19,231 nucleotides of DNA, from contig UQZS01000033.1 in NCBI GenBank assembly GCA_900545625.1, positions 1 to 19,231 of the forward strand. Direction: 5' to 3'. Below are positions 7,647-14,472 of the stretch, piece after piece (within the stretch, counting starts at the first letter, position 1; each line of letters begins with the position of its first letter). Both the position numbers and the translations under genes were made by a program. This DNA is from an uncultured Oscillospiraceae bacterium (GTDB lineage Bacteria; Bacillota; Clostridia; Oscillospirales; Acutalibacteraceae). Below the pieces are notes generated by a model that made no database searches, was not told where the DNA came from, and was given only the letters and a program-made list of their open reading frames with translations.

Positions 7647-9167
7647 ATGGATTATGAAAACAACAATCTGAATTCCAACACCACGCCGCAGCCGGAACAG
7701 CCGGACACGGCGGGCAGCGAAAAGCCGGCGCAAAATGAATCTGCCGGGCAAGCTCAGCCGAACACGGCGTACAACGCCGGGCAGGCAAACGCACCGTATA
7801 CCGCATCCAATCCCAACACAGGCTTTTACGGCAATCCGCACTACACCGCGCCGAATCCGAACGGTGCGCCGCAGAACGCGAATCCCAACTACGTTTGGTA
7901 TTCCGCACCGCAGAAGAAGCAGGTGGACCCGGAAAAGTCCAAGCACAAAAAGCGCGGCGTAAAAATTTTTGCAGCTTGCTTGGCGGTCGTCGTCGTATTG
8001 GCGATCGTCGGCGTCTCGGTCGCACTTGTTCGCGGCAACGATGTCCAGACCGCAGAAAACGCGCAGAACTCGATCACCGCGGAGCTCCATGAATCCCCCA
8101 CGGCGTCAAGCACCGGCACGGACGGGGAACTGACCGCCAAGGGCGTATATGAAAAGGTTCAGAAAAGCTCTGTCGGCGTACTTGTGTACAGCAGCAGCGC
8201 GTTCAGCAACGAGGCGCTTGCGGGCGAAGGCTCGGGCGTGATCGTCGGCGAGGACAGCACCGGGACATATACCTACATCGTCACCTGTGCACACGTCATC
8301 AGCGACGGTCAGACCGTCAAGGTGCAGCTTTATGACGAGACGCAGTATGATGCGACCATCGTCGGCTATGACTCCAAAACGGACATCGGCGTACTGAGCA
8401 TCCGCGCGTCTGGTCTTACCGCCGCCGAATTCGGCGATTCCGACAGCCTTTCGGTCGGCGAGACGGTCTACGCCATCGGCAACCCCGGCGGCGTAGCGTT
8501 CGCAGGCTCTTTCACGGACGGTATGGTCTCTGCCATTTCCCGTCCCGTGGACAGCGAGATCGGCTATGAGATGCTCTGCATCCAGCACACAGCAGCCATC
8601 AACCCCGGCAACTCGGGCGGCGCGCTTGTGAATGCATACGGGCAGGTTGTCGGTATCAACTCTTCGAAGATCGCCAGCACCGAATATGAGGGTATGGGCT
8701 TTGCCGTGCCGAGCGTGACTGTCAAGGAAGTTTTTGACGAGATCGTCGCCAACGGCTATGTGACCAACCGCCCGAAGCTCGGCATCAACTATTTCCCGGC
8801 TTCCTCCAACCAGCTTTACAGCATGCTTGTCGGTGCGAACGATCTGCCGGACGGCACGCTGGTCATCCAGTCCATCAATTCCGACAGCTCGCTTGCCAAT
8901 ACGGACGTGCAGCCAGGGGATATGATCATCCGTGTCAACGGCGAGGATCTGACTTCTACGGATACGCTTCCGGATATCATTGAAGAGTCTAATGTGGGCG
9001 ACACGCTTACGCTGACCATTTGCAGGGTGGACGCCGCAAATAACTATTCGATCAGTGAATTTGAAGTGACTGCTACGCTCGTGGAAGATCGCGGTACGAC
9101 CGTGACGAGCGAACCGACATCGCAAAGCTATTATAACCCGTTCGGTGCTTACGGCTACGGCAATTAG
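7647..9167 (+). CDS. htrA: Membrane-anchored HtrA/DegP-type serine protease with PDZ domain
   Basis: The 506-residue product is a trypsin-like quality-control protease of the HtrA family. Residues 1-95 are a low-complexity Asn/Pro/Gln/Ala-rich cytoplasmic arm. A basic stretch (KKQVDPEKSKHKKRG) precedes one transmembrane helix at about 107-128, placing the protease outside the membrane. The catalytic triad is His216 (TCAHV), Asp246 (KTDIGVL) and Ser323 (NPGNSGGALV). One PDZ domain covers about 376-470. The short tail is Tyr/Gly-rich. A GGAGG site ends 9 bp before the ATG. Its position directly after a WalRK-like pair recalls the Bacillus walRKHIJ-htrC locus without walH, walI and walJ. The stop codon sits in the loop of a 7-bp hairpin. 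Confidence 0.93.
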   Translation: MDYENNNLNSNTTPQPEQPDTAGSEKPAQNESAGQAQPNTAYNAGQANAPYTASNPNTGFYGNPHYTAPNPNGAPQNANPNYVWYSAPQKKQVDPEKSKHKKRGVKIFAACLAVVVVLAIVGVSVALVRGNDVQTAENAQNSITAELHESPTASSTGTDGELTAKGVYEKVQKSSVGVLVYSSSAFSNEALAGEGSGVIVGEDSTGTYTYIVTCAHVISDGQTVKVQLYDETQYDATIVGYDSKTDIGVLSIRASGLTAAEFGDSDSLSVGETVYAIGNPGGVAFAGSFTDGMVSAISRPVDSEIGYEMLCIQHTAAINPGNSGGALVNAYGQVVGINSSKIASTEYEGMGFAVPSVTVKEVFDEIVANGYVTNRPKLGINYFPASSNQLYSMLVGANDLPDGTLVIQSINSDSSLANTDVQPGDMIIRVNGEDLTSTDTLPDIIEESNVGDTLTLTICRVDAANNYSISEFEVTATLVEDRGTTVTSEPTSQSYYNPFGAYGYGN

Positions 9168-9218
9168 CACATTGCCGCAGGATGGGGAAATCTCCGTCCC
9201 GCGCGGGGCAACAGGCCA

Positions 9219-9247
9219 TTGCCCCCGCCGCACGGCGTTTATATAGA
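9219..9247 (+). promoter_or_regulatory. Weak candidate promoter inside the structured region
   Basis: TTGCCC (9219-9224), a 17-bp spacer and TATAGA (9242-9247) each match the consensus at four of six positions. Predicted initiation near 9254 would fall just before the long-range stem that begins at 9260. The match is modest and overlaps a hairpin arm, so this is only a hint of a separate transcript. Confidence 0.25.
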
Positions 9248-9534
9248 GAGGCAAGGGAAGCCGAGCCCAATATGGTTTCAAACGGCAGCTTTCCGCCTGA
9301 ACTGCGTTAAAAACCTCGCCATACGGCAGTATGGCATCGGTTTTGTGCCTTGTTCAAACGAAAATCTGCGCGTTTGAAACTGCTCGGCACCGAAAACGAC
9401 GGGAATGCGGATGGATTTTTTTCTTTTGAGACGGCAGGTGCGCTGACGCGCACCAACGGTGAAAAAGGGAAAAGCCGCCGAAGAGCCAAGTTTTCGGCAT
9501 ATTGCGTTCGGCTTTCCTTGCCTCAAAAAAGTGG

Positions 9535-9561
9535 AGCATCGGCAGTAAAACTGCCGGTGCT
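9535..9561 (+). terminator. Candidate intrinsic terminator, 12-bp stem
   Basis: A GC-rich 12-bp stem (one G-T wobble) with an AAA loop is followed by TCGTCAATTTTATTT. The stem is strong but the T-run is interrupted and begins several bases late. It could end the protease transcript or a separate RNA from the structured region, and it insulates the next promoter at 9593. Confidence 0.45.
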
Positions 9562-9592
9562 TCGTCAATTTTATTTGAGCTTAAAATACGCA

Positions 9593-9621
9593 TTGATTTT
9601 TGCGCTTCGGCGTATTATAGT
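9593..9621 (+). promoter_or_regulatory. Promoter of the flavin-reductase-like gene
   Basis: TTGATT (9593-9598), a 17-bp spacer and TATAGT (9616-9621) give a good vegetative promoter. Initiation near 9628 leaves a leader of about 35 nt with an AGGAGG site. Confidence 0.55.
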
Positions 9622-9662
9622 AGTAATCGATCCAAATCATCTCAAAAATAGGAGGTACCTTG

Positions 9663-10160
9663 ATGCGTGAAATATCCGTAAAAGACCTGCAAACCTCACC
9701 CGTGAAAATGATTGCGGACGATTGGGCGCTGCTCACGGCGGGCACACCATCTGATTTCAACACCATGACCGTCAGCTGGGGCGGGGTCGGCGAGTTGTGG
9801 GGGCGCGACGTGGTGTTCGTATTTGTCCGCCCACAGCGCTACACGCGTGAATTTATGGAAAAATACGACCGTTTTACCCTGAGCTTTTTTGACGGCGGCT
9901 GTAAGGCGGAAATGGGCTTGTGCGGCAGAAAATCCGGACGAGATACGGACAAATGTGCCGAAACGGGGCTTGTTCCCGCACCGTTCGGCGATGCAGTGAG
10001 CTTCGAGAGCGCAAAAACGGTGCTCGTGTGCAAAAAGCTTGCAAAATGGGATTTGACGCCCGACGGCTTTTTAGACAGCTCCATTGCGGCAAACTATGCT
10101 GCGGGGGATTATCACCGAATGTATGTCGGTGCGATCGAGCATGTGTACCGCGCAGATTGA
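9663..10160 (+). CDS. Flavin-reductase-like FMN-binding split-barrel protein
   Basis: The 165-residue product resembles the flavin reductase-like (DIM6/NTAB) family, small FMN-binding proteins of the cytoplasm. Supporting features are the N-terminal stretch DWALLTAGTPSDFNTMTVSWG (about 20-40), where the FMN phosphate-binding loop lies in the family, FVFVRPQRYTREFMEK (52-67), FTLSFF, and MGLCGRKSGRDTDKCAETGL (84-103), which resembles the conserved segment around a reactive cysteine. The C-terminal HRMYVGAIEHVYRAD is also typical. I chose the ATG at 9663 over the TTG at 9660 because AGGAGG ends 7 bp before it. The gene stands alone with its own promoter. Its substrate or redox partner cannot be told from the sequence. 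An electron-transfer or nitroreductase-like role is possible. Confidence 0.85.
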   Translation: MREISVKDLQTSPVKMIADDWALLTAGTPSDFNTMTVSWGGVGELWGRDVVFVFVRPQRYTREFMEKYDRFTLSFFDGGCKAEMGLCGRKSGRDTDKCAETGLVPAPFGDAVSFESAKTVLVCKKLAKWDLTPDGFLDSSIAANYAAGDYHRMYVGAIEHVYRAD

Positions 10161-10199
10161 CATAAGAGAAAAAAATACGAAAATTTTTTAAAAAAGGGC

Positions 10200-10228
10200 T
10201 TGCAATTTTTGCAAGGGTGTGCTATACT
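10200..10228 (+). promoter_or_regulatory. Promoter of the solitary 5S rRNA gene
   Basis: TTGCAA (10200-10205), a 17-bp spacer and TATACT (10223-10228) form a strong promoter about 45 bp before the mature 5S sequence. The -35 box lies in a perfect dyad, CTTGCAA-TTT-TTGCAAG (10199-10215). The dyad could be an operator, or a weak hairpin end for the preceding gene, though no T-run follows. Confidence 0.65.
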
Positions 10229-10272
10229 CTTTCTCGCGCTTGAGGGAAACGCACAAACGCTTCTTCTTAAGC

Positions 10273-10389
<117 letters not shown>

Positions 10390-10392
10390 TCA

Positions 10393-10430
10393 AAAAGCTC
10401 TCCTTTCGGAGAGCTTTTCTTTTTGCTTTT
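10393..10430 (+). terminator. Intrinsic terminator of the 5S gene
   Basis: An 11-bp perfect stem, AAAAGCTCTCC with GGAGAGCTTTT around a TTTC loop (10393-10418), is followed by CTTTTTGCTTTTTTC. The A-run on the left arm means it could also stop transcripts coming from the opposite strand. Confidence 0.88.
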
Positions 10431-10437
10431 TTCACAC

Positions 10438-10469
10438 AAAAGAGCCGCGCACCATAACGGTACGCGGCT
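10438..10469 (-). terminator. Intrinsic terminator of the MFS transporter operon
   Basis: Read on the minus strand, an 11-bp GC-rich stem with one G-T wobble and a 5-base loop (10469 to 10443) is followed by CTTTTGTG. It begins 19 bp after the transporter stop codon. The T-run is short, but the 5S terminator just beyond can act as a second stop from this side. Confidence 0.65.
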
Positions 10470-10487
10470 GTATGGGCGGCTTTTGGT

Positions 10488-11975
10488 TTATTCGGCGGCT
10501 GCCACGCCCTCGCTTTGCGCAAGCTCCTCGCGCATTTTAAGCACTTCCTCGTGCACACGCTCGCGCTCCGCACCCGAAAGCTTGTAAAACAGGAACGGCA
10601 AGCCCGCAAGCAGCATCATAAGCCCGTGGAACACGGTGTAGAACAGAAGAAGCATGATTTTTGTATCCAGCGTCTGCGCCGTGCCGTCGCCCAGACCCTG
10701 CTGGTAGTGGATGATCGAACCGTCACCGTACAGAATATACGGCACGGCAATATTGGCAAGTGCGCCGCTGATCGTACTGCCGATCCCGATGAAGAAGCCC
10801 AAGCTCGCGTCCAAACGGCTGCCGGTCTTGAGTTCCAGATCGTCGAGCACATCCGCCTTGAACATCTCCGGCAGCAGGTTAGATGCGCCGAATTGCAGCC
10901 CTGTGCCAAACAGACAGACGATGAATAGGTAGTTGAGCCACGGCATCGTCTCCATGTGCGTGAGATAAGCGTAGCCCACGCCGAACGCTACGGCATTGAT
11001 ACACACGGAATACACGCCGGAAGCGATATACAGCACGCGGCTTGTATAACGCTTTAAAAGTCGGCTGATGACAAGCATGCCCACCATCGTACCGATCCCG
11101 ACGGGTAGCGCGAACAGAACGGTCTGGCTGGAGCTGCCTAAGATCGCCGCGGCGATGAACGGTTCCATGAAGGTGGCGATACCGCGAAAAGACTTCAGGA
11201 ATTCACTGATCAAAATGACCCACGCGTGCTTGTTGCGGATGACGTTCCAAAGCCCCTTAAGCGGATCCTTGCGCGCGGATTTATAGACGATGCGCTCCTT
11301 GATGACGGACATTCCTAACAGCATAGTGATCGTTCCGACCGCGCCGCACAAAATCGCGGAAATGAAGTAGGAAAGCGCGGCGTTTTCCGTTCCGCCGTTT
11401 GCCGCTTTAATGATCGCTGCGACCACCAGCACAATGACGAGTGGCGCGGAGTTGCCGATGGCGCTGGCGATCCCGCGGAACGAAAGCAGCTGTTCGCGCT
11501 CCTTATCGTTGGGCGTCATAACGGCGGCGACCATCGTGACTGTCCCGCCGAAATAGGTGGCGCACCCTTGGATGAGCGCAAGCGCACACAGCCAAACGAG
11601 CAAAACGGTTGGGTTGCGCTGCACAAAATCGGGCGTCCAGAAAATGAGTGCGGTCACCACGCCGCAGGGAATTGCTGCAAGCAACCCAAGCGGCTTGAAT
11701 TTCTGGTTGTTTTTGATCTTTTTGTTGTCTAAGATCAACGCATAAATAAATGAAAGCACATAGCCCGCGATCTGCGTAAAGCCGTTGAAAAAGGAAAGCT
11801 GATCATTCGACAGCAGCAGTACGTCTACAAGGTAGGCGCGGCGATAGGAATTGACCATGCCCGTCATGGAAGAGAAAAAGAACATGGCCAGCAGGTAAAA
11901 AACCCATTCCTTTGTCTTTAAATACTTCTTTTCGTTTGCGGTCGGCAGTTTTCCCGCAACGGACGCCGTGTTCAT
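10488..11975 (-). CDS. Major facilitator superfamily transporter
   Basis: The 495-residue product has about 12 hydrophobic helices and a charged 30-residue C-terminal tail rich in Glu and Arg. After the second helix, LILDNKKIKNNQKFKP (about 80-95) matches the MFS loop 2-3 motif with Asp83 and basic residues. The general plan and length recall the GPH/MFS_2 symporters for glycosides and sugar acids, but the diagnostic N-terminal motif of that group is not clear, so the substrate is open. The ATG has a GGAGG site about 10 bp upstream and overlaps the stop of the phosphoesterase gene by 4 bp (ATGA), indicating translational coupling. With that enzyme and an AraC regulator upstream, it may import the compound the enzyme hydrolyses or its product. 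Confidence 0.88.
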   Translation of the reverse strand: MNTASVAGKLPTANEKKYLKTKEWVFYLLAMFFFSSMTGMVNSYRRAYLVDVLLLSNDQLSFFNGFTQIAGYVLSFIYALILDNKKIKNNQKFKPLGLLAAIPCGVVTALIFWTPDFVQRNPTVLLVWLCALALIQGCATYFGGTVTMVAAVMTPNDKEREQLLSFRGIASAIGNSAPLVIVLVVAAIIKAANGGTENAALSYFISAILCGAVGTITMLLGMSVIKERIVYKSARKDPLKGLWNVIRNKHAWVILISEFLKSFRGIATFMEPFIAAAILGSSSQTVLFALPVGIGTMVGMLVISRLLKRYTSRVLYIASGVYSVCINAVAFGVGYAYLTHMETMPWLNYLFIVCLFGTGLQFGASNLLPEMFKADVLDDLELKTGSRLDASLGFFIGIGSTISGALANIAVPYILYGDGSIIHYQQGLGDGTAQTLDTKIMLLLFYTVFHGLMMLLAGLPFLFYKLSGAERERVHEEVLKMREELAQSEGVAAAE

Positions 11976-13372
11976 GCCGAGTCGCCTCCTTGCTTCTGAT
12001 AGGATTTAAAAGGCAGTGTCGCCTCGTAGTCCAGCTGTTTTTCATCGCCGATGAGCGAAAGCACAAACCCGCGCAGATCCGCAAACATCGGATTTTTTGC
12101 TCTGAGCTTTTTCTCGGCGATGCGCAGTACCGGGTGCAACCGCCGCAGCAGTGCATCCACTGCCGCGTACATCGGCGTACCGGGTACATACGGCTCGTTG
12201 CCGACAAAGATATTGCGCACGAATTCCACGGCGGTGTCTTTCAGCAGGCGGTCTTTAATGGAGGGATCCACACGGAACCAGAACAGCCTGCCCACGCCGC
12301 CGAGTGTAAGCTTTTGGAGAATCTTTCCAACCAGCGTGACGGGGATCTTCAGCTTCTTGTTCTTTTCAGGCCCGCCGAACAGCCGCGTAAAAAAGGCGAA
12401 GTCATACGCCATGGCGTCAATGATGTCAGTGATCATGCGGTCAAAGCGCCAGGTGAAGTATTCGGCGGCGGTCTTGCCCTGCTTATCCCAATCAAAATCC
12501 TCGATCGTAAAGGATTCGATGCGGATGTCCGTATCCGAAAACGTCACCTTGCGGTAGGCGCACGGGCAGCCGACAAACGAACCTGTGCACACATCCGTAA
12601 TGGTGTTGCCGTTTTGCGTGGTGTACTGCGTGAGGCTTTGCATATGCATGTGTCCTGTAAAGATCAGGTCAAGCCCCGCATCTGCAAACTCGTTCGCACG
12701 CTTTTCCCAATCGGTCAGTTTCGCGTCGCCGATCAGGCGCATGACGGGCGACCCCGGCAGCAGGGGATAGTGGGTGGTGGCAAATATGTAATTCCCGCTT
12801 TCGTGCGCAAAACGAATCTGCTTAAGCGCCCAGGCCATCTGATCGTCATAAAAGCCTTTGAAATCCTTGCCGTCGCCGTCACAGTTGAGCACCAAAAGGC
12901 GGATGCCGTCTGTCAGCTGCACAACATAGGAGAGCGTCGGAAGATGCTCGCTGATCGCTTGCTTGAAGCCAAAATCATAATACAGACCGCGCAGCTCGTC
13001 GCGGCGTGTCCCCTCAGCGGGGATTTCCTCTTCACCCACAAAGCCGCATGGCGTGTTGCCGTCGTTGCAGTAGTCGTGGCGCGCCGTGAGCACATAGATC
13101 TCCTTGCCCTGGTTTTGCAGCGCCCGCAGCTTTTCGATAAATCCGAGATGGCTCGCCTTTTCGGCGCGGTATACCAAGTCTCCGGGTAGAACGACGACAT
13201 TCGTTTCTTTGTCCGCTGCAATTTTTTGAAAACCTGCGTCGATAATGGCGCCCGTTTCGGCGATGCACTTCTGATCCGTGCGGCTGCGCCGTTCATATGC
13301 GGGCCCCGAAGCCCCGAGCTTGTTTTCAAAATAGTGCGGGTCAGTTACGATATATAAACTAAAATTTTTCAA
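11972..13372 (-). CDS. Metallophosphoesterase with an altered metal-binding motif
   Basis: This 466-residue cytoplasmic protein (no signal peptide) belongs to the calcineurin-like phosphoesterases. The dinuclear metal motifs occur in order: DPH with Asp11 and His13, GD with Asp65, a third motif reading ARHD (97-100) where the family has GNHD or GNHE, His201 in TTHYP, and GHMH with His241 and His243. The missing Asn is normally a metal ligand. The fold domain ends near 290, and about 170 further residues form a helical extension I do not recognise. The start is TTG, fixed by an in-frame TAA directly before it and by AGAGG 9 bp upstream. It overlaps the transporter gene by 4 bp. It may hydrolyse a phosphodiester or phosphomonoester; the substrate is unknown. 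Confidence 0.88.
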   Translation of the reverse strand: MKNFSLYIVTDPHYFENKLGASGPAYERRSRTDQKCIAETGAIIDAGFQKIAADKETNVVVLPGDLVYRAEKASHLGFIEKLRALQNQGKEIYVLTARHDYCNDGNTPCGFVGEEEIPAEGTRRDELRGLYYDFGFKQAISEHLPTLSYVVQLTDGIRLLVLNCDGDGKDFKGFYDDQMAWALKQIRFAHESGNYIFATTHYPLLPGSPVMRLIGDAKLTDWEKRANEFADAGLDLIFTGHMHMQSLTQYTTQNGNTITDVCTGSFVGCPCAYRKVTFSDTDIRIESFTIEDFDWDKQGKTAAEYFTWRFDRMITDIIDAMAYDFAFFTRLFGGPEKNKKLKIPVTLVGKILQKLTLGGVGRLFWFRVDPSIKDRLLKDTAVEFVRNIFVGNEPYVPGTPMYAAVDALLRRLHPVLRIAEKKLRAKNPMFADLRGFVLSLIGDEKQLDYEATLPFKSYQKQGGDSA

Positions 13373-13392
13373 TTACGCACACCTCTTTCGTT

Positions 13393-13420
13393 AGAATATC
13401 ACAAAAAAACCGCGTTTTAA
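13393..13420 (-). promoter_or_regulatory. Weak candidate promoter for the phosphoesterase-transporter pair
   Basis: On the minus strand TTAAAA (13420-13415), a 16-bp spacer and TATTCT (13398-13393) could form a promoter in the 79-bp gap after the AraC-type gene. The 9-mer AATATCACA occurs twice on the plus strand here (13395-13403 and 13448-13456), 53 bp apart, and might be a regulator site. Both signals are weak. Confidence 0.3.
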
Positions 13421-13451
13421 ATGGATTTTATCACTAAAAACATAGAAAATA

Positions 13452-14270
13452 TCACATTGCTGATTTTCGAACACGATTGCGGTATTCCCGCGGCGAACAG
13501 CCGACTGCCTTACGAAAGCAGCTCGCAAAATACTGCCGATCTGAAAAAGCCAGAAGATCTGCGATCTCGCCGATGCACATTGAAGAATCCTGCAAATACC
13601 GCTTGGCGGTCTCAATCTTGACTTCACAGTAATATTGATAAGGCGTTTTGCCGAATTTTTCACGGAACACATGGATGAGGTGATTCTTGGAATAGTTGAA
13701 GTCGCGGCAAAGCATATCCAGCGTAAACGGATGTTCCACATAAAAATCCAAACGGCTGCGGATCTTATCCGCCAGATCCTGCTGCTCAAGCACATTGCGG
13801 CTGCGGATATACATGCAGATCTTCAAAAGCGCGACCGTGATACGATCTGCTTTTTCCGTGAACGGCACCGTGTCGTCCAGACTGACTTGTACGATCTCAC
13901 GGAAGTATGGTTCCACATTGCAGCGGGGAAACAGATAGGTGTCGGCAGGCAGATAGCTTTCTATGATGCGCTCGGCCACAGGACCGGAAAATACGGCAAA
14001 ATACTTGCGCCACGGGTCATCCGGATCGGCAAAATAAGTATGGCGGCTGCCAAGCGTGAGCAGAAATACATCGCCCGTCTGCGGGTGCAGCTCCTGCCCG
14101 TTGATCTCCAGAGTCCCCGTGCCGGAAATGATGTATTCCAAAGCGAGCATATCGCCCTTTTCACGCGAAATATAAAAATCCGTACCGTCCACCGTTTCTC
14201 CTGCAATGCGTACTGCCGCAGGCGTTTCGGGCGAAATAAAGCGGGTGAAGTCGCGAAAATTCTCTACCAT
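13452..14270 (-). CDS. AraC-family transcriptional regulator
   Basis: The 272-residue product has an N-terminal cupin-type sensing region (about 20-95, with GTGTLEINGQELHPQTGDVFLL typical of the beta barrel) and a C-terminal pair of helix-turn-helix motifs. The first, about 182-203, contains FTLDMLCRDFNYSKNHLIHVF. The second, about 230-252, leads into the family signature FRKAVGCSPREYRNR. Such proteins usually activate sugar or metabolite genes when the cupin binds a ligand. It lies 79 bp upstream of the phosphoesterase gene on the same strand and is divergent from the ECF transporter operon, so the phosphoesterase-transporter pair is its most likely target. The ribosome site before the ATG is weak (GGAAA). 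Confidence 0.92.
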   Translation of the reverse strand: MVENFRDFTRFISPETPAAVRIAGETVDGTDFYISREKGDMLALEYIISGTGTLEINGQELHPQTGDVFLLTLGSRHTYFADPDDPWRKYFAVFSGPVAERIIESYLPADTYLFPRCNVEPYFREIVQVSLDDTVPFTEKADRITVALLKICMYIRSRNVLEQQDLADKIRSRLDFYVEHPFTLDMLCRDFNYSKNHLIHVFREKFGKTPYQYYCEVKIETAKRYLQDSSMCIGEIADLLAFSDRQYFASCFRKAVGCSPREYRNRVRKSAM

Positions 14271-14341
14271 AATGATATTTCCAATCTTTCTGATAAATGC
14301 GAGCCATGACGCAGACGATTTTGTTTGATATTTCTTTAGTT

Positions 14342-14370
14342 ATCGTAGCATGCTTTCCGTAAAAGCGCAA
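14342..14370 (-). promoter_or_regulatory. Candidate promoter of the AraC-type gene
   Basis: On the minus strand TTGCGC (14370-14365), a 17-bp spacer and TACGAT (14347-14342) are each four of six matches. An 8-bp palindrome, AGCATGCT (14347-14354), lies at the -10 end of the spacer and could be an autoregulatory contact. The leader would be about 65 nt. Confidence 0.4.
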
Positions 14371-14410
14371 GCGTGAAAAGATAAAGTGCACGGACAAATT
14401 GGTTTTAGGC

Positions 14411-14440
14411 TTGATTGTGCCCTGCAAAATGCGGTATACT
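14411..14440 (+). promoter_or_regulatory. Promoter of the ECF transporter operon
   Basis: TTGATT (14411-14416), an 18-bp spacer and TATACT (14435-14440) give a good promoter. Transcription from about 14447 leaves roughly 26 nt before the first start codon. That excludes a cobalamin, thiamine or other riboswitch in the leader, so the substrate cannot be read from one. Confidence 0.55.
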
Positions 14441-14472
14441 TGCATGAGACCTAAGGGAAAGGAGAGAACGTT

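Larger units (their letters stand above)
9158..9561. other. Hairpin-dense intergenic region, possible structured RNA or repeat element
   Basis: No gene is supported in the roughly 490 bp between the protease and the flavin-reductase gene. Instead stems follow one another: 9158-9164/9171-9177, 9180-9187/9192-9199 (two wobbles), 9205-9211/9219-9225, 9226-9230/9233-9237. A long-range stem follows, formed by 9260-9266 with 9382-9388, 9275-9284 with 9371-9380, and 9285-9288 with 9366-9369, enclosing 9310-9315/9339-9344 and 9318-9324/9329-9335. Next is a domain closed by 9424-9430/9522-9528 holding 9437-9443/9448-9454 and 9471-9477/9509-9515, and lastly 9535-9546/9550-9561. An alternative stem 9353-9360/9371-9378 competes with the long-range one. 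I do not recognise it as a known RNA family. Confidence 0.55.

Noticed and set aside
9350..9670. Small plus-strand open frame of 106 codons in the gap after htrA
   Set aside because: It runs through the hairpin-dense region, has no convincing ribosome site or recognisable protein features, and overlaps the start of the next gene.
10181..10215. Possible terminator after the flavin-reductase gene
   Set aside because: The AT-only stretch and the CTTGCAA dyad are not followed by a T-run, and the dyad contains the -35 box of the 5S promoter, so I kept it as part of that promoter.
11912..13189. 425-codon plus-strand open frame opposite the phosphoesterase
   Set aside because: It is antisense to a protein with ordered metallophosphoesterase motifs and shows shadow composition.
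14271..14472. Riboswitch in the divergent region before the ECF operon
   Set aside because: Predicted leaders are about 26 nt (plus) and 65 nt (minus). I see no cobalamin, thiamine or other conserved riboswitch core.
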